From: Nitrospira defluvii
GTDB lineage: Bacteria > Nitrospirota > Nitrospiria > Nitrospirales > Nitrospiraceae
Direction of reading: 5' to 3'
NCBI GenBank assembly: GCA_011525625.1
Contig: WYAX01000006.1
Location: 1 to 64,000 of the forward strand
DNA length: 64,000 nucleotides
Positions 27,772 through 35,850 of this stretch are shown here, piece by piece. A program made the translations under genes and the position numbers. The notes below the pieces were generated by a model. It was not told where the DNA came from and ran no database searches. It worked only from the letters and a program-made list of their open reading frames with translations. Numbering within the stretch: position 1 is the stretch's first letter; each line of letters opens with the position of its first letter.

Positions 27772-29031
27772 ATGGCGCCGAAACGAACCGTGCCCCAATT
27801 GGAACAGGCCTTGCGGGAGAAGGCGCGGGAAGTCGATGTGCTGCATCGCATCAGCGAGTCGATCAGCAGCACGCTCGATTTAGAGGCCGTGCTTCGTCAT
27901 ATCGTCGACGTCGTGGTGGAAGCGACGAAGGCCGATGCCTGTCTGTTGTATCTACTGTCCGATAAGCGAGACGAACTGATTTTGCGAGCGTCGAAGAATC
28001 CCCATCCCAAGCTGATCGGTCGCATCACCATCGGGATGGGCGAAGGTATTACCGGCTGGGTCGCGCGAGAACGGACCAGGGTCGTGATTCCAAACAGCGC
28101 CAGCGATGACTCGCGCTTCAAATTTTTTCATAACCTTCCTGAGGACCGCTACCAAGCGTTCGTCTCCGTGCCTATCACGACTAAACAGGAAGTGGTCGGC
28201 GTGATCAATGTGCAGCACAAGCGCTCACGACGCTATCGCACGGATGAATTGGCGCTCCTGTCGACCATTGCGACGCAAGTCGGCGGGGCGATTGAAAATG
28301 CCCGCCTCTATGACCAGATGACGCGGAAGGCGCTCCAGTTGGACACCTTGTCGCAAGTGTCGGAGACCCTCTCCTCCAATCGTTTGATCGAAGACGTGCT
28401 GCAATTGATCGTGACGATGACGGCCCAGATGATGGGATCGAAAATCTGTTCAATCATCTTGTTGGATCAGACGACAGGCGAGCTTCGCATCGCCGCCACG
28501 CAAAGTCTCAGTGAGGAATATCGGCGAAAACCGAATGTGAAGGTCGGCCAGAGCATCAGCGGTCGGGCGGTGCAAGACCGTCGGCCGATCATCGTGCCGG
28601 ATGTGACCAAAGAAGGCTCGTACATGTATCCGGACATGGCCGCGAAGGAAGGGCTCTGTTCGTTGTTGTGTGTGCCGATGCTGGTACGGGAAAAGGCGAT
28701 CGGCGTCATCAATACCTATACGTCCACGCCGCACACCTTCACGGCCGAAGAAGTGAAGCTGATGCAGGCCATCGCCAATCAGGCGGCGATTTCCATCGAG
28801 CACACGACGCTGTTGGAGAAGTCGTTCGAGATGCAGGAGGCGTTACAGGTCCGCAAGCTGCTCGATCGGGCCAAGGGCTATCTCATGCGGGCGAAGCGCC
28901 TGTCCGAAGAAGAGGCATTCAAGCTCATTCAGCGGCAGAGCATGGATCTCCGAAAATCCATGCGGGAAATTGCCGAAGCGATTTTGTTGGCGGGTGAGAT
29001 TGAAGATCGGGCCGATAGGAATAGAGGGTAA
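27772..29031 (+). CDS. GAF-GAF-ANTAR RNA-binding antitermination regulator
   Basis: 419 aa soluble regulator. Residues about 24-180 form a GAF domain (ITIGMGEGITGWVARERTRVVIPN, then SVPITTKQEVVGVINVQHK) and about 200-350 a second (VKVGQSISGRAVQDRRPIIVPDV, then CVPMLVREKAIGVINTYT). Residues about 357-406 are an ANTAR domain: RKLLDRAKGYLMRAKRLSEEEAF, then the RKSMREIAEAILL helix. ANTAR proteins bind twin hexaloop hairpins in nascent RNA and prevent termination; such RNAs lie at 30961, 33000, 40066 and 40220. The GAF ligand is unknown; a signal-dependent partner kinase is not encoded nearby. Translated 7 nt after aroB. Confidence 0.92.
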   Translation: MAPKRTVPQLEQALREKAREVDVLHRISESISSTLDLEAVLRHIVDVVVEATKADACLLYLLSDKRDELILRASKNPHPKLIGRITIGMGEGITGWVARERTRVVIPNSASDDSRFKFFHNLPEDRYQAFVSVPITTKQEVVGVINVQHKRSRRYRTDELALLSTIATQVGGAIENARLYDQMTRKALQLDTLSQVSETLSSNRLIEDVLQLIVTMTAQMMGSKICSIILLDQTTGELRIAATQSLSEEYRRKPNVKVGQSISGRAVQDRRPIIVPDVTKEGSYMYPDMAAKEGLCSLLCVPMLVREKAIGVINTYTSTPHTFTAEEVKLMQAIANQAAISIEHTTLLEKSFEMQEALQVRKLLDRAKGYLMRAKRLSEEEAFKLIQRQSMDLRKSMREIAEAILLAGEIEDRADRNRG

Positions 29032-29523
29032 CGGGGGGAGGGGGGCGATCGTTGCCTCCCACGTTCGAGCGCGTCTCTACGCCTCCCGTGTGGGAATCTT
29101 GGCGCGTCTTGCCCAGCGTCTATATGCCTGCCTGTAGTCCCCATACCCAGTCCCTGAATTTCAAGTGCCGTTGTTGCCTTGCGCAAGTGCGTCGCTGAGA
29201 GGCCGTTGGCGTCGACGCGGCGATGCTTGACGGAGAGGTTGGTGTCAGCCGGCTAGCCTATGCGGCTCAGGCACGAGTTCACAGCAGGACATGTCGGTGC
29301 GCTGCAGTCTCAATTGAACTCAGGAGGGCGTCAGAGGGCGTCATATGACTATTCGCCCCTCGCGCCGGCCGCAGGATTGGAGGCGAGGCGCTACACCGGC
29401 GCGGTGAGTCCTCGGATGTGCGTTATGCCCGACGGATCGCAACCACAGCTGGATATAGTCGGAACGTCATCGGGAGTCGCGCGCTTCACTGGTATGAAGC
29501 AGTCGAACTGTGATGAGGGATCC
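29032..29523 (+). other. Gap after the ANTAR gene
   Basis: About 490 nt between the ANTAR gene and the next lipoprotein. A frame runs through much of it (from 29260), but its composition is not protein-like and the lipoprotein signal begins only at 29524. GGGAGG/CCTCCC near 29038-29070 could form a hairpin. I see no gene, ANTAR-type hairpin pair or known RNA in it. Confidence 0.4.
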
Positions 29524-29910
29524 ATGTCGAGGGTGAGGCATGTCGTTCTCCTCCTGATGATGGTCGCGACCACTGCCTGCGCAACGGGCCAGTACCAGCC
29601 GCTGGCGGGAGCTGCGAGAGAAGAAGTGGAGCAACTCAAGGACAATGTCTATCGCGTCGAGTACCGCGTCAGCTCGTTTACCTCGCAGACACAGTTAGAT
29701 GCATACTTGCAGCGCCGTTGTGCCGAACTGGCGCTACGCGAAGGGTACGACTTTTTTCACTTGGCTCAGCGCGCAGATGTTCTGGCGTTCTCGCGTCGAA
29801 CGTCCATGACGGTGACAATGTATAAGGGCCGGAAGCCGGCCTGGGCAGACGATGTGTACGATGCCAGGGACGTACTGTCCCGGTCTGCAGTTGTCTTGAG
29901 CGGGGACTAA
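29524..29910 (+). CDS. Small lipoprotein, CC0125/CC1285-like family
   Basis: 128 aa. A lipoprotein signal (MSRVRHVVLLLMMVATTAC, lipobox TTAC with Cys19) is followed by YQPL, then DNVYRVEYRVSSFTSQTQLDAYLQ and ELALREGYDFF, a pattern I associate with the CC0125/CC1285 family of periplasmic lipoproteins. No function is known. The frame is open from 29260, but the signal peptide fixes the start at ATG 29524. Stands alone. Confidence 0.75.
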   Translation: MSRVRHVVLLLMMVATTACATGQYQPLAGAAREEVEQLKDNVYRVEYRVSSFTSQTQLDAYLQRRCAELALREGYDFFHLAQRADVLAFSRRTSMTVTMYKGRKPAWADDVYDARDVLSRSAVVLSGD

Positions 29911-29931
29911 CGCATCCGGCAGGGGGAGCGG

Positions 29932-30846
29932 TTATGGAGTCGGGGCAGATTTGCGGGGGGCCGATTTGGGCTTGGCCTTGGGGGCGGGCAACTCTTTCTC
30001 CGCGAGTTGGCGTCTCAGCATGTCGAGTTCGGCCTTGAGCTGCTGCAGTTCCTCGGCCTGTTTGACCACGAGGTCCTTCGTGGCCTGGAGTTCTTGGTGC
30101 AACCTTGTCTGCTCGTTTGCGACAGGGATAGGCGGCGGAACGACTTCTACGACCGCATGGTGCTCGGGAGGTGCGGCGTGCAACGGAGGAAGTTGGGCCA
30201 ACGCATCAATTGAGACCGCCACATGCGGCTGGTCGGGTTCGATGTTCATCCAGGACTGGGGGACATCGGTAGTTACCAAGGCCTGTGTTGGCGAAAAGGA
30301 GAGCGTCAGCGTCGCTGGTCGAGTGTCTGTCTGTGAGGGCCCTGCGCGATAGTGTGAGAGGCTTACTCGCAGTAGAGATTTTTGCACATAGATCGTGCCC
30401 TGCGTTCGGAGGCCGTCATCGTGCAGGGTGAAACGTATTCGCTGATCCGCCTGTGCCTCTGCGAGGGCGCGGACGAGGAGGGGGCCTAAGAACTCCATTT
30501 CCTCGTGAGAAAACAGCGGGTACGCCTGTTGGGTCATGGCATTTCCCGGCCGCTCCAGGCCGGAGACAGACAATCCGGTCAGCAGGCGCGAGATCACCTG
30601 GCCTGGAACTGTGGCCGGATGGGAGGCTTGGAACGCTGTCTGTGGGCTCCCGTACTTTGCGGTGGTCCCCCGGCTGGCTAACCGCTCCAGCGCTACCTTT
30701 CCAAGCGGGCCCTCCCCGACCAGGGTGAGGGGTGAGCCGGTGCTGCAGGCGACTACATGGAGGCAGGTGAAGAGGGCCAGGCTTATGTGCCAGACCTGTA
30801 AGGGGCGGCGGAATGCTTCGCGAGCCTGGTGCCGTAGAGTGCGCAT
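29932..30846 (-). CDS. Uncharacterised lipoprotein with C-terminal coiled coil
   Basis: About 304 aa. Basic N-terminus, hydrophobic stretch WHISLALFTCLHVVAC with a lipobox (VVAC), a central domain with no family I recognise (FTLHDDGLRTQGTIYVQKSLLRVSL), and a heptad-rich end (about residues 245-285) before a Pro/Lys-rich tail. ATGs at 30846 or 30864 fit; the longer frame to 30969 would run through the promoter and ANTAR hairpin of the divergent transcript. Probably periplasmic; function unknown. Confidence 0.7.
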   Translation of the reverse strand: MRTLRHQAREAFRRPLQVWHISLALFTCLHVVACSTGSPLTLVGEGPLGKVALERLASRGTTAKYGSPQTAFQASHPATVPGQVISRLLTGLSVSGLERPGNAMTQQAYPLFSHEEMEFLGPLLVRALAEAQADQRIRFTLHDDGLRTQGTIYVQKSLLRVSLSHYRAGPSQTDTRPATLTLSFSPTQALVTTDVPQSWMNIEPDQPHVAVSIDALAQLPPLHAAPPEHHAVVEVVPPPIPVANEQTRLHQELQATKDLVVKQAEELQQLKAELDMLRRQLAEKELPAPKAKPKSAPRKSAPTP

Positions 30847-30917
30847 GGGGCTGGATTCTAGCATACGGGGCGCGCCGACGTTGCATGCTTCAGGGGGAAA
30901 ATGCCGGTGAAGATCGG

Positions 30918-30947
30918 TTGACAGCCGATTGTGGCCGGTGGTATTGT
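30918..30947 (+). promoter_or_regulatory. Promoter of the nadE leader
   Basis: TTGACA at 30918-30923, an 18 nt spacer and TATTGT at 30942-30947. Predicted start near 30954, a few nt before the first ANTAR-type hairpin at 30961, so the RNA motif would lie at the very 5' end. Confidence 0.65.
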
Positions 30948-30960
30948 TCGCCAGCTTTTT

Positions 30961-31058
30961 CGGGGACAACGGAGTCTTCGAAAAGTCTCCTTTACAGAGA
31001 TAGCCCAGGACAACGACGTCCTCCGATCCACCGAGGTGGGTCTGAGGACTTTTTTTTT
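30961..31058 (+). promoter_or_regulatory. ANTAR-type antiterminator/terminator leader (nadE)
   Basis: P1 is CGGGGAC-AACGGA-GTCTTCG (30961-30980; 7 bp, two G-U pairs). P2 is AGGAC-AACGAC-GTCCT (31007-31022). Both loops are 6 nt with A1 and G4, the ANTAR recognition rule. The P2 3' arm (31018-31022) is also the first strand of a terminator: GTCCTC 31018-31023 pairs with GAGGAC 31044-31049, with a further inner stem and a tetraloop, then nine T (31050-31058). P2 and terminator exclude each other, so binding of P1-P2 would allow read-through to nadE. Confidence 0.88.
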
Positions 31059-31063
31059 ATTAT

Positions 31064-31188
31064 CAGCATGCTGAAATCGGCCCTCAACTTCGTTCTCAGT
31101 CTCTCATCCACCTCGACGTACGACTCAGAGTACGCCTCGGCGTCTGGACTCCTTGCGGCCTCGTTGAATGGCCGATTTGAGCATGCTG
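31064..31188. repeat. 125 bp imperfect palindrome, probable interspersed repeat
   Basis: The ends are 19 nt inverted repeats with one mismatch (31064-31082 and 31170-31188; both contain AGCATGCT). The inner part has another hairpin, CGTAC 31117-31121 with GTACG 31130-31134. Its form suggests a REP/MITE-like element or structured RNA; the inner sequence resembles an interspersed repeat I associate, from memory only, with Nitrospira genomes. It separates the attenuator from nadE. Confidence 0.6.
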
Positions 31189-31210
31189 TGATGGCAGGGG
31201 AAACCCGCTA

Positions 31211-32980
31211 GTGCGATCGCTGCGAATCGCCATGGCCCAGATCAACCCCACCGTCGGTGATATCGACGGGAACACGGCGCTGATCAAGGCTTGGATCAAG
31301 GACGCCCGCCGCGCAAAGGCTGACATTGTGGCGTTTCCTGAATTGGCTATTACCGGATATCCGCCTGAGGATCTGCTGTTCAAGCCTCGCTTCATCGAAG
31401 ACACGCACCGTGCGTTAAAAGCGGTTGCGGCGGAAGCGCACGGATTGGTGGTGGTGGTGGGGTATGTCGGACGCGAGGCGACCGGCATGACACCGTCGGA
31501 AACACAGGTCTTCTCCCCGGCCGGTCGGCACGATCTCTACAATGCGGCAGCCGTACTGTGTGAACGTAGGGTGATCGCCAACTACTGCAAGCGGCTGTTG
31601 CCGAATTATGGCGTCTTTGATGAGAGCCGGTATTTTCGTCCCGGCACGCGTCTGCCGCTCCTGGTGTTGAATGGCACCACCATCGGCGTGAACATTTGCG
31701 AGGATATCTGGTTTCCCGAAGGGCCGACTCGCGTACAGGCCGCGGCAGGGGCTGAGGTCATCGTGAACATCAATGCCTCCCCGTTCCATGTCGGCAAGAG
31801 CCGTCTGCGCGAGCAAGTGCTGGCCACCCGGGCGCGCGAGAATCGCGTGATGGTCACCTATACCAACACCGTGGGTGGGCAGGATGAATTGGTCTTCGAC
31901 GGTTGCAGCGTGATCGTGGATCAGACCGGCGAACTGGTGGCACGGGGTAAGTCCTTTGAGCAGGATCTTCTGATTGCGGATCTCGATGTCGCCGCGGTGG
32001 GGCGCGCGCGACAGGGGGAACGGCGCGCAAGGCCCTTGTCGACTCGAGTCGCCGCGCTGGTGGATCGTGTTGCGGTGCGGGTGCCAGCGAGGAAGTCATC
32101 GTCGATCGTGGTCCCGGCCATGGAATCGCCGTTGGATCGGCTGGAGGAAGCCTATCGCGCGCTGGTGCTGGGGGTGCGCGATTATGTTCGAAAAAACGGG
32201 TTCAAGCGGGTCGTCATCGGATTGAGCGGTGGCATCGATTCGGCCCTCACGGCCGTCATCGCGGTCGATGCAGTGGGTGCGGACAATGTCCTCGGGGTCT
32301 TCATGCCTTCGCCCTATACCTCGCGAGTCAGTCGAGAAGATGTGGCGGATCTCGCGCAGCGTCTGCGCATCCAGGTGGATACCCTCTCGATTACGACGAC
32401 CTTCAAGAGTTACTTGCACGCGCTGTCCAAGCCGTTCTCCGGGCACCGTCCCGATACGACTGAAGAAAACTTGCAGGCCAGGATCAGGGGCAATCTGCTC
32501 ATGGCCTACTCCAACAAATTCGGCCACCTGGTGTTGACCACCGGGAACAAGAGCGAAATGAGCGTCGGCTACGCCACGTTGTACGGCGACATGGCCGGCG
32601 GATTTGCGGTGATCAAAGACGTACCCAAGACGATGGTGTACGAACTGTCGCAGCTGCGAAATCTGAACGGTCTGGAACCGGTCATTCCCAAACGTGTCCT
32701 GGACCGGCCTCCGACTGCAGAGTTGCGCCCCGACCAGAAGGACGAAGACAGTCTGCCGCCGTATTCCATCCTTGATCCGATTTTGAAAGCCTATGTCGAG
32801 GAGGACCGCGCTCTGGAAGACATCGTCGCGATGGGGTTCGATCGGGAGACGGTCGCACGGGTCATGGTGATGGTGGATCGCAGTGAGTACAAGCGGCGAC
32901 AGGCACCGCTCGGTATCAAGATTACCCATCGGGCGTTCGGCAAGGATCGGCGGATGCCGATCACCAACGGGTATCGTTAA
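31211..32980 (+). CDS. nadE: Glutamine-dependent NAD+ synthetase
   Basis: 589 aa, two domains. Residues 1-270 are a nitrilase-type glutaminase with Glu in FPELAITGYPPEDLL, Lys in KRLLPNYGVFDE and the catalytic Cys in GVNICEDIWFP. From about 310 comes the ATP-pyrophosphatase synthetase with IGLSGGIDSALTAVIA and LVLTTGNKSEMSVGYATLYGDMAGGF. It amidates nicotinic acid adenine dinucleotide with nitrogen from glutamine. GTG start at 31211 behind AGGGGAAA. Position behind an ANTAR leader and before porin/amtB ties it to nitrogen supply. Confidence 0.96.
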   Translation: MRSLRIAMAQINPTVGDIDGNTALIKAWIKDARRAKADIVAFPELAITGYPPEDLLFKPRFIEDTHRALKAVAAEAHGLVVVVGYVGREATGMTPSETQVFSPAGRHDLYNAAAVLCERRVIANYCKRLLPNYGVFDESRYFRPGTRLPLLVLNGTTIGVNICEDIWFPEGPTRVQAAAGAEVIVNINASPFHVGKSRLREQVLATRARENRVMVTYTNTVGGQDELVFDGCSVIVDQTGELVARGKSFEQDLLIADLDVAAVGRARQGERRARPLSTRVAALVDRVAVRVPARKSSSIVVPAMESPLDRLEEAYRALVLGVRDYVRKNGFKRVVIGLSGGIDSALTAVIAVDAVGADNVLGVFMPSPYTSRVSREDVADLAQRLRIQVDTLSITTTFKSYLHALSKPFSGHRPDTTEENLQARIRGNLLMAYSNKFGHLVLTTGNKSEMSVGYATLYGDMAGGFAVIKDVPKTMVYELSQLRNLNGLEPVIPKRVLDRPPTAELRPDQKDEDSLPPYSILDPILKAYVEEDRALEDIVAMGFDRETVARVMVMVDRSEYKRRQAPLGIKITHRAFGKDRRMPITNGYR

Positions 32981-32999
32981 CAAGCTCAGGCGTTCTTAC

Positions 33000-33042
33000 G
33001 ACCGACAACGACGTCGGTCAGCAACACTGGCAATGGCGCCAG
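33000..33042 (+). promoter_or_regulatory. ANTAR-type twin hexaloop motif before the porin-like gene
   Basis: P1 is GACCGAC-AACGAC-GTCGGTC (33000-33019, 7 bp perfect). P2 is CTGGC-AATGGC-GCCAG (33027-33042, 5 bp perfect), 7 nt later. Both loops obey A1/G4. No T-rich terminator overlaps P2. A hairpin at 33052-33085 follows, and TGGCGCC of P2 (33034-33040) could instead pair with GGCGTCA at 33115-33121, covering part of the ribosome-binding site; control may be translational or through a weak terminator. Confidence 0.78.
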
Positions 33043-33120
33043 AGAGACGGGGCTCGCAGATCGTCGGGTACGACGGCTTGGGAGCAGGGCACATTTACTT
33101 CTTCTCTCTTTGGAGGCGTC

Positions 33121-33999
33121 ATGAATATGCTGGTTGGGCGGAAGGCACGGGCATGGGTGTTGGGATTGGCATTGCTGGTGGGTGGCACGGGAAGCGTGCT
33201 CGTCGGGGCACAAGCCGCGACGACGGACGACCTGATGGATACGACCAAGCACCCCGTGTCGGTGACCATGGCGATGCAGGCCGACAGTTTTTTCGGATTC
33301 AACCCATCCATCTACGGCACCTACGGATTGACCGATAACATCGCCCTCGCCTTCAACTTCACCTATTGGACCATGATCAACGGCGTGGGCGTGCATGACA
33401 ATGCGCCCTGGCTCGAAACAGACGTGGGTCTGAACTTTACGTTTCTCGACAAACGCCTGTCCGTCACCCCGATGATCGGGTTTGTGCATGGCAGCCTCCT
33501 GTCTTCGCGCGGCGGCTTCTTTCCCAACGGCGGCGGCAGTGTGAATGAGCGGACCACGGCCTTTGAGGGTGCGGTGCCGAACATCATCGCGAACTATGTG
33601 GACGATCGTTTCGAAGGCGAGTTCTATCTGGGCTACTACAAGGCCATCCGTAGCGAAGGCGGCAGCGGAGGCGGCGGGGCGACCGGGTGCAGCGGGCTCG
33701 TCGATACCAATTGCTTGGGCACCAGTCAGACCGGTGGCCGGGGCACGTGGGACTTTCTCCACTACTGGGTCAGCGCGGGTGTGCGCATGAACAGCATGTG
33801 GTCCCTCGGCGCGCACTATGAACATCTGCTGACCACGCGCGACAGCAGTGCTCCGGGCGCAGCGCAAGACTATTATCGCTGGATTGGTCCGTACGTCGAA
33901 ATGAAGTTGCCGGGCAACATGGCTTTCCGGTTCACGGCGGGCAAAGATCTGACAGACAATCAAGACTTCTATAAGCTGAAGTTCACGAAGACGTTTTAA
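33121..33999 (+). CDS. Outer-membrane channel-like protein of the nitrogen cluster
   Basis: 292 aa. A signal peptide (about 1-33, cleaved near AQAATT) is followed by alternating hydrophobic/aromatic strands and a terminal Phe (KFTKTF), typical of an outer-membrane beta barrel. A Gly/Ser-rich loop (about residues 178-190) with two nearby Cys looks like an external loop. GGAGG 33112-33116 before ATG. I cannot name the family. Between an ANTAR motif and amtB, so uptake of a small nitrogen compound is plausible but not shown. Confidence 0.75.
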   Translation: MNMLVGRKARAWVLGLALLVGGTGSVLVGAQAATTDDLMDTTKHPVSVTMAMQADSFFGFNPSIYGTYGLTDNIALAFNFTYWTMINGVGVHDNAPWLETDVGLNFTFLDKRLSVTPMIGFVHGSLLSSRGGFFPNGGGSVNERTTAFEGAVPNIIANYVDDRFEGEFYLGYYKAIRSEGGSGGGGATGCSGLVDTNCLGTSQTGGRGTWDFLHYWVSAGVRMNSMWSLGAHYEHLLTTRDSSAPGAAQDYYRWIGPYVEMKLPGNMAFRFTAGKDLTDNQDFYKLKFTKTF

Positions 34000-34012
34000 G
34001 CTCCCGTCCCGG

Positions 34013-34045
34013 CTTCCTCCTTCGCGGCGTGAAGGGGGAAGTTTT
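34013..34045 (+). terminator. Intrinsic terminator after the porin-like gene
   Basis: 11 bp stem, CTTCCTCCTTC 34013-34023 with GAAGGGGGAAG 34031-34041 (one G-U), 7 nt loop, then TTTT. It separates the porin-like gene from amtB. Confidence 0.75.
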
Positions 34046-34073
34046 GGGGCAGGCGGCACAGCCGAAGGAGGAT

Positions 34074-35405
34074 ATGGTGAAGGCATCGGCACAGCAGAAA
34101 ACGGTCATCGTGGGTGCGGCAACGGGCGTGGTCCTGCTCACGGGGTTCGGAGACGGGCAAGCCTGGGCGGACGTCACACCGCTCAAGGTGGATAGTGGTG
34201 ATACGGCATGGGTGCTGGTGTCGTCGGCATTCGTGCTGGCAATGCTGATGCCGGGGTTGGCGCTGTTTTATGGCGGGCTCGTGCGCACGAAAAACGTGTT
34301 GGGCACGATCATGCAGAGCGTCATGATTTTGAGTGTGGTCAGTCTCTTGTGGATTCTGTTCGGCTACAGTTTGGCGTTCGGGCCGGATAAGGGCGGGGTG
34401 ATCGGGGGATTGGAGTGGGTCGGCCTCAGTGGCGTTGACAGTCAGCCTCATCCGAGTTACGCGCCGACCATTCCGCACCAGGCATTTATGCTGTTTCAGA
34501 TGATGTTTGCGGCCATTGCGCCGGCGTTGATCACCGGCGCGTTTGCCGAACGCAAACGGTTTACCTCGGCCGTGCTGTTCGGTGCCCTCTGGTCGGTGCT
34601 GGTCTATGTGCCGTTGGCCCATTGGATCTGGGGCGGGGGGTGGCTGGCCCAGATGGGAGCGTTAGACTTTGCCGGTGGCGCCGTGATCCATATCAGTTCC
34701 GGCGCGGCGGCTCTGGTCTGTGCGATTGTTTTGGGCAAGCGGCGTGGGTACGGCACGGACTATATGGCCCCTCACAATTTGCCCATGACCCTCCTGGGGG
34801 CCGGGTTTCTCTGGTTCGGCTGGTTCGGATTTAACGGCGGCAGTGCGTTGGGCGCGAACGCGATTGCGGTGTCGGCCATTCTTGCCACCCATGCCGCGGC
34901 GGCCATGGGAGCAATTTCCTGGTGCGGAGCCGAGTGGATGCATCGCGGAAAACCGACGGTGCTGGGTGTGGCCAGCGGTGCGGTCGCCGGCCTGGCGACG
35001 GTGACGCCGGCGGCCGGGTATATCGGCCCGTTATCCGCAATCGGCATCGGCCTGGTGGCCGGCATGTCCTGCTATGCGGCAATTGTCTGGAAGGGGCGAT
35101 TCGGCTATGATGACTCGCTTGACGTCGTGGGCATCCACGGAGTCGGAGGCGTGATCGGGGTGTTGGCGACAGGCCTCTGTGCCAGTAAGGTCGTCAATCC
35201 CGGAGGCGCCGATGGATTGGTCTTCGGGAATCCTGGGTTTTTTGGCGTCCAAGTTCTGGTTGTGCTCGTGACCACGGTCTTCTCGTTGGTCGCCACCTTT
35301 GTCATCCTCAAACTGGTCGATGCCCTGACAGGATTGCGGGTCTCATCCGAAGAGGAAGCGACCGGGTTGGATTTGAGCCAACATAACGAACGCGCGTACT
35401 CATGA
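34074..35405 (+). CDS. amtB: Ammonium transporter AmtB
   Basis: Inner-membrane ammonium channel, about 443 aa with 11 membrane helices after an N-terminal signal-like segment. Hallmarks: LALFYGGLVRTKNVLGTIMQS, FQMMFAAIAPALITGAFAER, WGGGWLAQMGALDFAGGAVIHISSG (with the first channel His region), GFNGGSALGANAIA and VVGIHGVGGVIGVLATG (second His). AAGGAGG at 34065-34071 is only 2 nt from ATG 34074; GTG 34077 is an alternative start. Followed by PII, the usual AmtB regulator. Confidence 0.95.
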   Translation: MVKASAQQKTVIVGAATGVVLLTGFGDGQAWADVTPLKVDSGDTAWVLVSSAFVLAMLMPGLALFYGGLVRTKNVLGTIMQSVMILSVVSLLWILFGYSLAFGPDKGGVIGGLEWVGLSGVDSQPHPSYAPTIPHQAFMLFQMMFAAIAPALITGAFAERKRFTSAVLFGALWSVLVYVPLAHWIWGGGWLAQMGALDFAGGAVIHISSGAAALVCAIVLGKRRGYGTDYMAPHNLPMTLLGAGFLWFGWFGFNGGSALGANAIAVSAILATHAAAAMGAISWCGAEWMHRGKPTVLGVASGAVAGLATVTPAAGYIGPLSAIGIGLVAGMSCYAAIVWKGRFGYDDSLDVVGIHGVGGVIGVLATGLCASKVVNPGGADGLVFGNPGFFGVQVLVVLVTTVFSLVATFVILKLVDALTGLRVSSEEEATGLDLSQHNERAYS

Positions 35406-35466
35406 GTAAGAGGGCGAACAGCACTCAGCTTCAGCATGAAGCGTGAAGCGTCTTCCTTTTAGCTGA

Positions 35467-35847
<381 letters not shown>

Positions 35848-35850
35848 CGT

